Positions 9,499-18,590 of a stretch of 64,000 nucleotides of DNA are shown here, in pieces. Both the position numbers and the translations under genes were made by a program. The DNA is from Leuconostocaceae bacterium ESL0958 (GTDB lineage: Bacteria; Bacillota; Bacilli; Lactobacillales; Lactobacillaceae). The notes beneath the pieces are model-generated. The model ran no database searches, was not told the origin of the DNA, and saw only the letters and a list, made by a program, of their open reading frames with translations. Location: contig JAQTHT010000002.1 in the NCBI GenBank assembly GCA_029433265.1, positions 62,001-126,000 on the forward strand, given 5' to 3'. Position 1 is the first letter of the stretch, and each line of letters begins with the position of its first letter.

Positions 9499-11083
9499 AG
9501 TTCCCTAACATTGCTGTCTTACTATCCTGCAGTTTGCCTGTGCGATACCAGTGGTAACATTGACAAAACTTTTGAAAGCCAATTCCTGCCAACAAAAGCA
9601 AAACCGGTAGGAATTGAATTAAATAACGTGACCGACCGCCCTCGAACAGTAACAAGAAGGCAAAAAAGCCAATTGCCGTCATCTTTAAAAAGAGCGTCAA
9701 CATGGACTGATCAAAAACAGAAAAGAGCATGAACACGATAATCATTACCCATAATACCTGTTGCACCAATCTAAAACTAAATCGATCTTCCCGTGCAATT
9801 CCGTCAGGATCGACAAACAACTTTCTTTGTGGCATTTGATTTAAGTAATGATTCTGATGATCAAACACCTTAAGGTAATAGATCTCATGCCCCCAACCGA
9901 ACGTACCATCCGCAGAATTTTTAATCTGCTTATGAACTAAAAAGCGTTGATAACCCATCCAACGGCCCTGTGCTTCAAACCGTTCCTTAATGCGATTAAT
10001 GGCATCCTGATTTCGTTCCTTCGGGTCCTTAATAGCAATCGACCGTAGCCGATCAACGCCAGAAAAATCCCCATCACCAGTAATGCCCATAGCCATAAAA
10101 TGGGTCATCGGAAACGCCTCTGAAGGATCCACTTTCACAATGCCATTGTGATAGTAAAGATAATTTTTAGTTAATGGCTGCGTCAGCACAAAGGTTCCTA
10201 ATACAACCCCTAACAACAAAAAAACACCTGCTAGTTTTCTTTTTTTATACTGCCCACTTAACAGCAATACCAGCATAACTGCGATGACTGCCAGGAAAAT
10301 GATAATTAACGAAGGCTTGATGAAATAGGCAACCGTTAGTTGGCAACCAATCAACAGTGCAATGCTAATTTTCGTTACCAACCGATGTGGCTTTATCAAA
10401 GCCAAAAAGGACGTTAACAGTAAGGTACAAAGGAAAAAGGAAACCGTATCGGAATAAGGAATCACAAAAAATGGCACCAAGGTAAAAATCACCAACGTCA
10501 TGACTAAGGTTGCACTAGCAACCTTTGGCTGATTGATTTTTTTAGCGAAACGCCAAATCATCCAAGTGGCCCCATCGACCAATACCGTATTGGCAATATT
10601 CAAGGCAAACATGAATGTTTTAAAGTCAGGTCGGCCCAAGCCATCATAATAAATGCGCTCCAATTTTAAGAGCAACAAATTGTTGGGACTATTAGACCCA
10701 TAATCAGGCCAGGGCCAGCCAGGATGGGCCGTATAAGCTTGCTTGGCGAGAAACATCCAATCCCAAGTACTGGTACCAGAAAGTAACCAGATACAAGAAA
10801 GTTGCCAAAGCAACAACAGGAAAAAGATAACAATCCAAAATTTTGAGCTAGTGGCCCAGTTAGACAAGTAGGTCTTACTTTTTTGCCAGTAGCCTGGCAT
10901 AAAATGGCGGACAGCCAGTAGCAGTAGGACTAAAACCAGTAAGTAATCGACGAACTTCACAAAATGATTGCTAACGCCTTGAATATTTTCAGGGATGAGC
11001 GCAATCGCACCCATTAAGGTAATTACAAGTAAAATAGATAACACAACATTAATCAGTCGATTCGTGAATCTATAAAAAGCCAT
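9488..11083 (-). CDS. GT-C-like integral membrane protein (TIGR03766-type), copy 1
   Basis: A 531-residue polytopic protein with about 12 hydrophobic helices. The first large loop carries TSTWDWMFLAKQAY and NSPNNLLLLKLERIYY, and a conserved mid-region has MAMGITGDGDFSG and ADGTFGWGHEIYYLK. It is a clear paralogue of the product of 12120-13652, sharing SPNNLLLLKLE, YYHNG, MGxTGDG, FLxHKQ and DGTFGWG. I recall the family as TIGR03766, putative GT-C glycosyltransferases of Firmicutes. The start ATG follows the stop of the GT2 gene after 2 bases. Together with that GT2 it probably forms a flip-and-transfer pathway adding a sugar on the outside. Confidence 0.65.
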   Translation of the reverse strand: MAFYRFTNRLINVVLSILLVITLMGAIALIPENIQGVSNHFVKFVDYLLVLVLLLLAVRHFMPGYWQKSKTYLSNWATSSKFWIVIFFLLLLWQLSCIWLLSGTSTWDWMFLAKQAYTAHPGWPWPDYGSNSPNNLLLLKLERIYYDGLGRPDFKTFMFALNIANTVLVDGATWMIWRFAKKINQPKVASATLVMTLVIFTLVPFFVIPYSDTVSFFLCTLLLTSFLALIKPHRLVTKISIALLIGCQLTVAYFIKPSLIIIFLAVIAVMLVLLLSGQYKKRKLAGVFLLLGVVLGTFVLTQPLTKNYLYYHNGIVKVDPSEAFPMTHFMAMGITGDGDFSGVDRLRSIAIKDPKERNQDAINRIKERFEAQGRWMGYQRFLVHKQIKNSADGTFGWGHEIYYLKVFDHQNHYLNQMPQRKLFVDPDGIAREDRFSFRLVQQVLWVMIIVFMLFSVFDQSMLTLFLKMTAIGFFAFLLLFEGGRSRYLIQFLPVLLLLAGIGFQKFCQCYHWYRTGKLQDSKTAMLGNYEK

Positions 11084-11085
11084 GC

Positions 11086-12027
11086 CTACTTTTCTTCCTT
11101 TGCAATATAAATAGGTCGTTTTTTAGTTTCCATAAAGATCGCTGCAATATAACGACCGATAATGCCCAGCGACAACATTTGAATACCACCAATGAAGAGA
11201 ATAATTGTCACCATGGAAGGCCAGCCCGCCACAGCCGTATTCGAGACCAGTGCTCGAATGACGATAAAAAGCCCCGCTAAGATTGATGTTCCAAAAGACA
11301 GTAACCCAAGCACCGTCACAATCATGAGCGGTACGGTCGAAAAGGAAACAATGCCTTCAATCGCATATTTAGCCAAAGCCCAAAACGACCAGGAAGTATT
11401 GCCAGCAACCCGTTCTCTATTTTCAAAGGGAATATATTTTGTTTTGAAGCCAACCCAAGTGAAAATGCCCTTTGAAAATCGTTGATTTTCGGATAGCGAC
11501 AAAATGGCATCCACCATTTGGCGGGACATCACTCGATAGTCACGGGCACCATCTACTAGATGTGTTTGGGAGACCTTATTCATCCATTTATAAAATTGAG
11601 CAGAGAACCAAGAACGCAGTGGGGCCTCCCCTTTACGATCAGCCCGTCTGGTGCCCACTGCGTCAAATGCTCCGGACTGCACATCCGCTAACATGCTTGG
11701 CAGTAACTCTGGTGGATCTTGTAAATCAACATCCATCACGGCGACATAATCGCCGTCTGCTTTCTCTAAACCAGCATAGAGTCCAGCTTCTTTTCCAAAA
11801 TTTCTCGAAAAAGAAACATAGTGAACCGCCGAATCGAACTGGGCATACTGTCGTAAGGTAGTCAGCGTGCCATCCGTTGAGCCATCATCAATAAAGAAAA
11901 AATTAATATGGGCATTCACCTGCCCCTTAATGTTCTGAATTGCATCATAAAAAAGTGGAATGGTTGCTTCTTCATTATGAACGGGCACCACTAATGAGAG
12001 TGTCTTTTGATTTTCTGCCTGTGCCAT
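11086..12027 (-). CDS. Polyprenyl-phosphate glycosyltransferase (GT2, GtrB/CsbB-like)
   Basis: A 313-residue enzyme. The N-terminal GT-A domain has LSLVVPVHNEEATIPLFYDAI, FFIDDGSTDGTL, VSFSRNFGKEAGLYAGLE and the metal site VMDVDLQDPPELLP, with GARDYRVMSR further on. Two C-terminal membrane helices lie at about 230-300. This layout is that of the enzymes that load a sugar from a nucleotide donor onto undecaprenyl phosphate on the cytoplasmic side. It sits between two paralogous GT-C-like proteins, which suggests it feeds one or both. Ribosome site GGAGGAAAG. A weak stem-loop precedes it (see 12028-12119). Confidence 0.85.
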   Translation of the reverse strand: MAQAENQKTLSLVVPVHNEEATIPLFYDAIQNIKGQVNAHINFFFIDDGSTDGTLTTLRQYAQFDSAVHYVSFSRNFGKEAGLYAGLEKADGDYVAVMDVDLQDPPELLPSMLADVQSGAFDAVGTRRADRKGEAPLRSWFSAQFYKWMNKVSQTHLVDGARDYRVMSRQMVDAILSLSENQRFSKGIFTWVGFKTKYIPFENRERVAGNTSWSFWALAKYAIEGIVSFSTVPLMIVTVLGLLSFGTSILAGLFIVIRALVSNTAVAGWPSMVTIILFIGGIQMLSLGIIGRYIAAIFMETKKRPIYIAKEEK

Positions 12028-12119
12028 TACGGGCTTTCCTCCTGTTGATCATTCATTATGTACGCCTCCAGCAAAAACCAATCACTATCGGTTTAATGCG
12101 CAGGAGACAGCTTTATTTT
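12028..12119 (-). other. Intergenic spacer with weak stem-loop inside the glycan operon
   Basis: On the minus strand the arms AAACCGAT and ATTGGTTT form an 8-bp stem with loop AGTG followed by a short T run. It could be a weak attenuator or partial terminator between copy 2 and the GT2 gene. A TACATAAT -10-like box follows without a convincing -35. Confidence 0.4.
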
Positions 12120-13652
12120 TCAATTTATTATATCACGTCTGCGCCAACTTACTTTTCGGCGAAGTTGCTGGTAACCGATACCTGCCAGCAAAAAAATGAC
12201 AGGTAAAGCTTGAATCAAATAGCGCGTTCGGCCGCCCTCAAACAGTAACAAAAAGAGAAAAAAGCCAATCGCTGTTAACTTTAATAACAGTACGCTTTTT
12301 CTGTTATCAAAGAGACTAAACAAGGTGAGCGTTAACGTCAGCAGCCAAATAATCTGCTGGATTAAACGGAAATTGAATTTTAGGGCGGTTGCAATGCCAG
12401 CGTCATTCAAATAGAAATTTTGTACCATCTTTTTTAATCCATGGCTGTCATCCACTTTCACCAGCAAATAAGTTCCTTCCACTCCCCAGCCAAACGTGCC
12501 GTCTGCCGTATTCATTACTTGCTTATGGAACAAGAACTTTTGGTAGCCAAAAAGGCCCCCTAATTCTTGATACCGTGTTTTCATCAGATCAATTGAAGCA
12601 CGATTACGCTCGTCTGGATTCACGATGTTTTTAGATTCAATATCATCGTTGACATTATAACCGCCATCACCTGTCATGCCCATGGCTGCAAAGTGAGTCA
12701 GCGGCAGGGAACGATGTTGTTCGATTTTGATGACCCCATTGTGGTAATACAGATAGTTTTTAAGCCCTAAGAAGCCGACTACAAAGACGACTAGACAACA
12801 GAGACCAGCTTTCAATAGGTTACGCCAACTATTTTGGCTAACAATCAACGGCGCCACCAGGATTGTCGCAATCAACAAAACCATAATCGAGGGTTTCAAA
12901 AAATACCCAACAATTAATTCCATTGCAAAAAACATGGCGTACACATATCGTTTCTTATTCCCCAAGTTTTCTCGCAAGGGAACCATGGTTGCTAACATTA
13001 GCGCAACCACAAAGAAACTAAGAGTATCAGAATAGGGAATGACAAAAAAAGGAACGACTAAAAAAGAAAAGATCACTAGAAGCGTCACAACAACGGTCCC
13101 GCGAATGGCCAAGATCTTGTTTGCAACAAAATAGATGAACAAGGCAGCGACATCGATCAACACAATATTCAATGCATCAAGCCAAATAATAAAGTTTTCA
13201 TAGCCCGGGCTGCCAAGTAAATGCCAATAAATATTTTCCAATTTTAGTAACAATAAGTTGTTCGGACTATAAGAAAAGTAGGCTGGCCAGTCAGGTCGGA
13301 TAGCATTTTGGGTAATAGCTGCCCAATCCCAGCCGGCCGTGCCATGTAGAGCATACAAGCAGAAAAATTGCCACAAGACCAAGAAAAGCAACGCTAGCAT
13401 TAAGAATACCCAACGGTATCGATGTAGGCTGCGCTGATAGAAAACCCGCAATCGCTGCCAAACCATGGCTCGTTTTTTTGCGCCAAGTAAAAAGATGACG
13501 AAAAGAAGAAGAAGGAACAGATTCAATACTTTAACAAAGCTATTCGTCAGGCCATTCACAATTGGCGGTAATAAAGAAACAGCTCCAACCGTACTAACCA
13601 CTAATAAAATAGCTAATAATAAGTTCGTCAAGTCCGTTAGTAATCGTTTCAT
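12120..13652 (-). CDS. GT-C-like integral membrane protein (TIGR03766-type), copy 2
   Basis: A polytopic protein of about 510 residues, paralogous to the product of 9488-11083 over its whole length (GWDWAAITQNAI, SYSPNNLLLLKLENIYW, YYHNGVIK, MGMTGDGGY, FLFHKQ, ADGTFGWG). The chosen start is the ATG at 13652 (MKRLLTDL), which has GGAGG 10 bases upstream. An upstream in-frame ATG at 13676 lacks one. The reaction is inferred: transfer of lipid-linked sugar at the outer face. The two copies differ enough that the duplication is not recent and may give two acceptor or donor specificities. Confidence 0.65.
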   Translation of the reverse strand: MKRLLTDLTNLLLAILLVVSTVGAVSLLPPIVNGLTNSFVKVLNLFLLLLFVIFLLGAKKRAMVWQRLRVFYQRSLHRYRWVFLMLALLFLVLWQFFCLYALHGTAGWDWAAITQNAIRPDWPAYFSYSPNNLLLLKLENIYWHLLGSPGYENFIIWLDALNIVLIDVAALFIYFVANKILAIRGTVVVTLLVIFSFLVVPFFVIPYSDTLSFFVVALMLATMVPLRENLGNKKRYVYAMFFAMELIVGYFLKPSIMVLLIATILVAPLIVSQNSWRNLLKAGLCCLVVFVVGFLGLKNYLYYHNGVIKIEQHRSLPLTHFAAMGMTGDGGYNVNDDIESKNIVNPDERNRASIDLMKTRYQELGGLFGYQKFLFHKQVMNTADGTFGWGVEGTYLLVKVDDSHGLKKMVQNFYLNDAGIATALKFNFRLIQQIIWLLTLTLTLFSLFDNRKSVLLLKLTAIGFFLFLLLFEGGRTRYLIQALPVIFLLAGIGYQQLRRKVSWRRRDIIN

Positions 13653-13844
13653 TATCAAGATACCTCCATTATGCACTCGGAAGCATACTTTTCGTAAAGC
13701 AGGTCATATTGCAAAAAGTTTGCTAAATACAGTGGAACCATCAGCAAAAGCAGTGCTTAAGCCTTGCTGGCACAATCACTTTTGACCGCACCCACCACCT
13801 TCCAACTGGCTCGTTTTTATAATCGACTGATTTTAAATTATGTA

Positions 13845-13862
13845 CGACACCTTAAGGTGTCT
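13845..13862. repeat. Short palindrome GACACCTTAAGGTGTC
   Basis: A perfect 16-base palindrome just past the glf stop codon. It can form a 6-bp hairpin with a TTAA loop but has no T run, so it is not a standard intrinsic terminator. The remaining ~190 bases to the next gene hold only weak hairpins. Confidence 0.5.
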
Positions 13863-13868
13863 TAACCG

Positions 13869-15059
13869 TTATTGCACGTCATCATGGGCAAAGTTAAAGT
13901 CATCATCAATGCCAAATTCTTGACGAACCGTGTTCAAAGCGTCGTTGAAGACCTGGTCCATGTCGAAGTAGCGGTACTTGCCCAAACGACCACCGAACAT
14001 CACTTCTGGTGCATTTTCACGCGCTTCCTTGACGTACTTCTTATAGAGCGCCGTGTTTTCATCGTTGTTAATCGGATAATAAGCTTCCTTCGTCCGATCC
14101 CAGTCCTGTGGGTATTCCCGGGTAATGATGGTCTTTCCCTCATCTCCCAGGCCATCAAAGTGCCGCCATTCCATTTGACGGGTGAACGGCGTTTCGCCAT
14201 CCGTATAGTTAATCACGGCATTGCCCTGGTAGTTTTCCGTATCCAAGGTTTCGTGCTCGAAACGCAGGGAACGGTATTCCAATTCACCGTGCTTGTAGTC
14301 GAAGAACTGGTCAATCATCCCGGTATAAAGCACGCGGGGGAATTCTGCCAAGAAGGTTTCTTTGTGGTCAAAGAAATCCGTGTCGGTCATAACATCAATC
14401 AAGCCGTTAGAACGGGCCACCATGTTTTCAAAGATTTGTGTATAACCGCCGACTGGGATGCCCTGATAGCGGTGGTTAAAGTAGTTGTTATCAAAGATAA
14501 AGCGAACAGGCAGGCGCTTAATGATAAAGGCTGGTAGCTCCGTTGCCTTGCGGCCCCACTGCTTTTCCGTATAGCCCTTAATCAAAGCTTGATAAATGTC
14601 CGTCCCAATCAAGGAGATGGCCTGTTCTTCCAAGTTTCTTGGTTCGCGGTCCCCTAGTTCCTGCAAAGCAGCTTGCTTTTGTTCTTCAATCTTGGCGTGC
14701 GCTTCTTCGGGCGTCTTAGTCCCCCACATCTGATAGAAAGTATTCATGTTAAAGGGCAAGTTATAGAGCTTACCATTATAGTTGGCAACCACCTGGTTTT
14801 GGAAGTTGTTAAATTCCGCAAACTGGTTAATGTAGTCCCATACTTCCTTGTTGTCCGTGTGGAAAATGTGGGCACCAAAATCGTGAACCGTAATGCCGTT
14901 TTCACTGTGGGTATGGGTATTCCCACCGATAAAGGACCGCTTTTCGACAACCAAGGACTTCTTGCCACGCTTAGCTGCTTCATAGGCAAAGGTCATACCA
15001 AAGGGCCCCGCCCCCACGATTAAGTAGTCATACTGCTTAGTGTTAAATTGATTTGTCAT
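13869..15059 (-). CDS. glf: UDP-galactopyranose mutase
   Basis: A 396-residue flavoenzyme converting UDP-galactopyranose to UDP-galactofuranose. The N-terminus has the FAD-binding fold DYLIVGAGPFGMTFAYEAAKRG. Next come ekRSFIGGNTHT-type flavin contacts, GAHIFHTDNKEVWDYI, and the substrate-region motifs YNLPFNMNTFYQMWG, GYTEKQWGR and RLPVRF, with the C-terminal GRLGKYRYFDMDQV. Length is normal for the family. It overlaps the DUF4422 gene by one base (TAATG), so the two are coupled. Its presence implies galactofuranose in the surface polymer and supplies the donor for a Galf transferase, plausibly the GT2 at 6754-7650. Confidence 0.97.
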   Translation of the reverse strand: MTNQFNTKQYDYLIVGAGPFGMTFAYEAAKRGKKSLVVEKRSFIGGNTHTHSENGITVHDFGAHIFHTDNKEVWDYINQFAEFNNFQNQVVANYNGKLYNLPFNMNTFYQMWGTKTPEEAHAKIEEQKQAALQELGDREPRNLEEQAISLIGTDIYQALIKGYTEKQWGRKATELPAFIIKRLPVRFIFDNNYFNHRYQGIPVGGYTQIFENMVARSNGLIDVMTDTDFFDHKETFLAEFPRVLYTGMIDQFFDYKHGELEYRSLRFEHETLDTENYQGNAVINYTDGETPFTRQMEWRHFDGLGDEGKTIITREYPQDWDRTKEAYYPINNDENTALYKKYVKEARENAPEVMFGGRLGKYRYFDMDQVFNDALNTVRQEFGIDDDFNFAHDDVQ

Positions 15060-15826
15060 TAGAAATGTACCTTCTTTTTGCTATTGGGTAAAAACTTACG
15101 CTTCAAAAACTGACTGCCCTTATCTAACCAGTTCGTTTTTTCCAAAGAAACAACCGGCAAATCATGGGCAGCATAACCTCTGGTCGCTAACCAGGTGTCC
15201 ATTAACCTTTCAGAGAGAAAGCCGAAAACGCGACTGTCCTGGCCATGTAATGTGGATAAGTCGACCTGTTCTTCGACCTTATCCAACACAGCGAAAACAA
15301 AGGACGCATAGTCCTCAAAAGCGGCCCGCTTCATGATAAACATGTTAAACAAGTGCGCCTTCGTGGACTGCTCCATCTTCGTAAAGGCCGGATAAAACTC
15401 CGGGAAATCTTGGGCAATCACGTTGGCCATGATGTCATAAGGTGCTTTGGCATGGGCATGAAGATAATGATCCCGCTGATTTTCAATGAAATAGTTGCGC
15501 TGCTTAGGCAGCAAGACATCGTAGTCCGTCAAAAGTTGTCGGACGGCGGCTTCATCAATCCGATCGGCCACATCATGGGATTTTTTCAATCCCAGATAGC
15601 GCCGGTAATGGGCCAGGCCGACAATATCAGACTGGTCATGTTGCCAGATCCAATACAGTGCCGTTAATTCATTGAAGTTCGGATTTTTGGCGGAAATATT
15701 ATGACCAACATCATCCCGCTGATAATCGGCCGGCACCTGATCCCGCAGTGCGGCCCCCACCATAATGGGCTGGTAAAAGCCATCGTTGGGAATGGGATAT
15801 GTTTTGTGCGTGGCAACGTAAATCAT
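15059..15826 (-). CDS. DUF4422-family glycosyltransferase
   Basis: A 255-residue protein with the DUF4422 hallmarks: an initial MIYVATHKTYPIPNDGFYQPI, NFNELTALYWIW, VGLAHYRRYLG and HGQDSRVFGFLSERL, followed by a basic C-terminus. The family occurs in exo- and capsular-polysaccharide loci and is regarded as cytoplasmic glycosyltransferases. It overlaps the polymerase gene by 4 bases (ATGA) and glf by one base, so it is part of the tightly packed operon. Sugar specificity cannot be read from the sequence. Given the glf neighbour, galactofuranosyl transfer is possible. Confidence 0.85.
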   Translation of the reverse strand: MIYVATHKTYPIPNDGFYQPIMVGAALRDQVPADYQRDDVGHNISAKNPNFNELTALYWIWQHDQSDIVGLAHYRRYLGLKKSHDVADRIDEAAVRQLLTDYDVLLPKQRNYFIENQRDHYLHAHAKAPYDIMANVIAQDFPEFYPAFTKMEQSTKAHLFNMFIMKRAAFEDYASFVFAVLDKVEEQVDLSTLHGQDSRVFGFLSERLMDTWLATRGYAAHDLPVVSLEKTNWLDKGSQFLKRKFLPNSKKKVHF

Positions 15827-17220
15827 GGGGCCAACTCCTTTTCAACACGTTCGAGATGCTTCCGATAGAAGAAAAACATCAATAGGTAAGGCCAGAGAAA
15901 GACTTGGATGACGAAGAAAGAGGAAACAAAGGCCAGTATAATCATCACGATAAAGGCAACATGCATAGCCTTGTCCCAAGTATAGTCTGAACTTGGTTCC
16001 TGTGACAGTGTCAGCCGGTAGTTAGACAAATAAGACCGTGCCACTAACTTAAATAAGAGGTAGAGGGCTGGAATCATCACTACAAGGCCAAAGGAGGCAA
16101 ACCAACCAAAGAAATCGGACAAAATTGGATAGCCGAATTGGGCATAGACTTCCTTATACTCGAAATTATTGGTCGTAAAGGCTGGTACATTTTCCAAAAT
16201 AAAGAAGGAAGTGAAACCGTAGCCAACCCCCAAAAAGGGATGCGCCAAGAAAGTTAAGACCAAGGCAATCGATCCGCCTAACCGGTTATCCGTCCCCTGT
16301 TTGGCAAAGAGAATCTGATTAAAGATTTGATGGACAAAGCCCACCTTAAAATAGGCAATCCCCAATAACAACAAGCCGACTACCATCATCGCTGTTAATG
16401 ATTGACGAAGACGACCTTTCGCAAAGGCAATCCAGATGACATAGGCAACAACGGCCGTTAAGAGCCCCGTCGTGGTTTTTGCTAAAAGCAAAATAGCGAT
16501 GATTGACAAAGCAAAGATGGTATTGACCCAGCTATCCGCCCGCTTACTCTTGGTAAAGCGCCAGAATTTTTGTCCAGCCGCTGTGAGTCCCACTAGTAGT
16601 GGTAAGTAGACCACGCCCAAGAGATTGGCCAAGAAAGCCGCTTCCGGTTCGAAGCCGTTGACTCGATTTTGGGACGTGACGTAAGAGCCATTCTGATAAA
16701 AGTCATAGTGGACACTCGTATGCATGCGCCAATGTCGTTCAAATAGACGGCCAATGAAATCATCATAACCTGCAAAGCCGTGAACCCCTAGGGTATAGGC
16801 TAACTGTGGCAGCACAACCAGCAGCAAGTACACAGCCAGCCCAATCAGACCAGCCTTCACAAACTTTTTTTCATCTACTTCTGATAGTACAGTGACCTGA
16901 ATAACGGCCCAAGCCACATAGACCGTGATGGTCCAGGTGAGTAAAAAAATCAGTGAGTGTAAGAGACCGGAAGTTAGTTTGGTATCCCCTGTTTTCTGAT
17001 AAGACAAAAGCATGGCCAATAACTGCATCAGCCAAAAGAAGCCCGTCAGCAGAATGGCTTTCCCAGAAGGGATGATGGCCCCCAGCCGTTCGGGCTTGCG
17101 ATAGACTTGCAGCAGAATAATGGTCAAAAAAACCGGGAAGGCCAGCATAGCGGTCGTTTCCGCGATGGCTCCCGAATAGTTTTTTGAAAATAATGAAATT
17201 GGTAGAAGAAAATTAACCAT
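15823..17220 (-). CDS. wzy: Wzy-like polysaccharide polymerase
   Basis: A polytopic protein of about 465 residues with roughly 12 membrane helices and one large extracytoplasmic loop (about residues 150-200, HGFAGYDDFIGRLFERHWRMH). GFEPEAAFLANLLG and the late FLGVGYGFTSFFI are typical of O-antigen/EPS polymerases, which join lipid-linked repeat units at the outer face. Assignment rests on topology, motifs and the complete Wzx/Wzy gene set around it. I chose the ATG at 17220. A GTG nine bases upstream (17229) is an alternative. Confidence 0.8.
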   Translation of the reverse strand: MVNFLLPISLFSKNYSGAIAETTAMLAFPVFLTIILLQVYRKPERLGAIIPSGKAILLTGFFWLMQLLAMLLSYQKTGDTKLTSGLLHSLIFLLTWTITVYVAWAVIQVTVLSEVDEKKFVKAGLIGLAVYLLLVVLPQLAYTLGVHGFAGYDDFIGRLFERHWRMHTSVHYDFYQNGSYVTSQNRVNGFEPEAAFLANLLGVVYLPLLVGLTAAGQKFWRFTKSKRADSWVNTIFALSIIAILLLAKTTTGLLTAVVAYVIWIAFAKGRLRQSLTAMMVVGLLLLGIAYFKVGFVHQIFNQILFAKQGTDNRLGGSIALVLTFLAHPFLGVGYGFTSFFILENVPAFTTNNFEYKEVYAQFGYPILSDFFGWFASFGLVVMIPALYLLFKLVARSYLSNYRLTLSQEPSSDYTWDKAMHVAFIVMIILAFVSSFFVIQVFLWPYLLMFFFYRKHLERVEKELAP

Positions 17221-17231
17221 GCATCCCACTT

Positions 17232-17855
17232 TTAGTTCTGCTTTTTAGCTTGTTGGTAGTTAGCAACAATACCTGTGAGCAATACGACAAAGAGGCCAAT
17301 GACTAGTCCTGCAAAGGCACCGAAGAGCGTCAACTTCTTTGTGCTCTTGCCTCCTAGGTGCGTCACATCGGAAGCAGTGGCCTTCGACAATACGTTCGGC
17401 TGGCCCATATCAGGATAGAGCCGCTGTCCCTCCTTGGCAAAGGCTTCTGCATAAGCATTGACCAATGTCTTCGAACGGTAAGTAGAGCCTGCTGAAGCCT
17501 TAAAGTCCAACATCACCGTATCAGTTGGATTGGAAACTGTAACGGCCGTATTGATCTCGTCTTTGGTCATCTTGAAGGGCAAAGCGGACTTGACGGTCGT
17601 CAAGACTGCATCATCCTTGGCGATCTTTTCATAAGTGGGCATCAAGGCCTTATCCGCCAAGAACCGGGAATTTGGATCTTTCACATCTGTATTATTTTTG
17701 GCCATCAACACGGAACGGTTGGCTGAAAAATCAGTCGTCGTTTTTGCATGTTTAGCACCAACGAAACCGAGACCAGCAAAAACCACCATCAACAAGACAG
17801 TCAGCCAGGCGTAATGCCAAAACCGTTTTAACAAATCCGTAAAAGAAAATTCCAT
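17232..17855 (-). CDS. CpsC/Wzz-like chain-length and assembly protein
   Basis: A 207-residue protein with an N-terminal helix (about 15-33), an extracytoplasmic middle domain, and a second helix near the C-terminus (about 172-195) followed by a short basic tail (QQAKKQN). This is the two-helix layout of the chain-length/kinase-adaptor family of Gram-positive capsule loci. It would set polymer length and coordinate export. No CpsD-type tyrosine kinase or CpsB phosphatase is encoded in the surrounding 20 kb. The C-terminal tail is short, so control by a partner kinase is not evident. Confidence 0.75.
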   Translation of the reverse strand: MEFSFTDLLKRFWHYAWLTVLLMVVFAGLGFVGAKHAKTTTDFSANRSVLMAKNNTDVKDPNSRFLADKALMPTYEKIAKDDAVLTTVKSALPFKMTKDEINTAVTVSNPTDTVMLDFKASAGSTYRSKTLVNAYAEAFAKEGQRLYPDMGQPNVLSKATASDVTHLGGKSTKKLTLFGAFAGLVIGLFVVLLTGIVANYQQAKKQN

Positions 17856-17879
17856 GATATTATTTACTCCTTCATCCCT

Positions 17880-18512
17880 TTAAAAGGCGCCATCGCCTTT
17901 AAAAATGGCGATAATCGTTTGAAACATAATCTTAAAATCTAAGCCCAAGTTTGCTTGTTGCACATAGGACAGCTCAATCTCCGCCCGTTCTGGATAGCCA
18001 ATGTTCGAACGACCAGAAGCCTGCCACAGACCAAAAACGCCTGGCTTCACCGATAGTAGCTGATCAATTCGTTCTTGGCTACCGTATTCCACGAGTTCCC
18101 GGCGAACCACGGGCCTGGGCCCAATGATGGACATATTCCCAATCAGGGTGTTCCAAAACTGAGGCAATTCATCAAGAGAGGTCTTCCGCAGGAAAGCCCC
18201 GATCTTAGTGATGCGTGGGTCTTCCTTAGTGGGTAATTTGTAGCCATTGGCCACGAATTTTTCATACAGGGCTTGATCTGCTTTTAACATCTCATCCGCC
18301 CCATCCACCATGGTTTGAAATTTGTAGATTTTAAAGTCTCGATTATATTGACCAACCCGTACTTGTGCATAAAAGACATGGGACGTCCCTTTATGCATTT
18401 TAATTAACAGGGCAACAATCAAAAATACTGGCGACAGAATTACTAGTGCTGCTAAAGAAACGCTAATGTCTAATAGGCGTTTCGGAAGCAAATAAAGCAA
18501 TCGTCTTCTCAT
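17880..18512 (-). CDS. Undecaprenyl-phosphate sugar phosphotransferase (priming transferase)
   Basis: A 210-residue bacterial sugar transferase. One N-terminal membrane helix (about 13-35) is followed by the catalytic core FYAQVRVGQYNRDFKIYKFQTM, DPRITKIGAFLRKTSLDELPQFWN and IGNMSIIGPRPVVRRELVEYG. KFRTM-like and DELPQ-GDMSIVGPRP-like motifs mark the enzymes that place the first sugar-1-phosphate (often Gal or Glc) on undecaprenyl phosphate at the inner membrane face. It is preceded by an extended -10 promoter and GGAGG, so it may begin the core glycan transcript. Confidence 0.93.
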   Translation of the reverse strand: MRRRLLYLLPKRLLDISVSLAALVILSPVFLIVALLIKMHKGTSHVFYAQVRVGQYNRDFKIYKFQTMVDGADEMLKADQALYEKFVANGYKLPTKEDPRITKIGAFLRKTSLDELPQFWNTLIGNMSIIGPRPVVRRELVEYGSQERIDQLLSVKPGVFGLWQASGRSNIGYPERAEIELSYVQQANLGLDFKIMFQTIIAIFKGDGAF

Positions 18513-18560
18513 GCGCCAACCTCCGATTTATTAATTTACTGTTGACAGCAGAACAAACTG

Positions 18561-18590
18561 ATTATACCAGACTTTTATTGTGACCGAAAG
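18561..18590 (-). promoter_or_regulatory. Internal promoter before the priming transferase
   Basis: Minus strand: perfect TATAAT (18561-18566) preceded by TGG (extended -10), with only a weak -35 (TTTCGG) 17 bases upstream. It overlaps the end of the flippase gene and would drive the priming transferase and the genes downstream. Confidence 0.5.

Noticed and set aside
13845-13862. Palindrome after glf as an intrinsic terminator
   Set aside because: Only a 6-bp stem and no T run on the minus strand.
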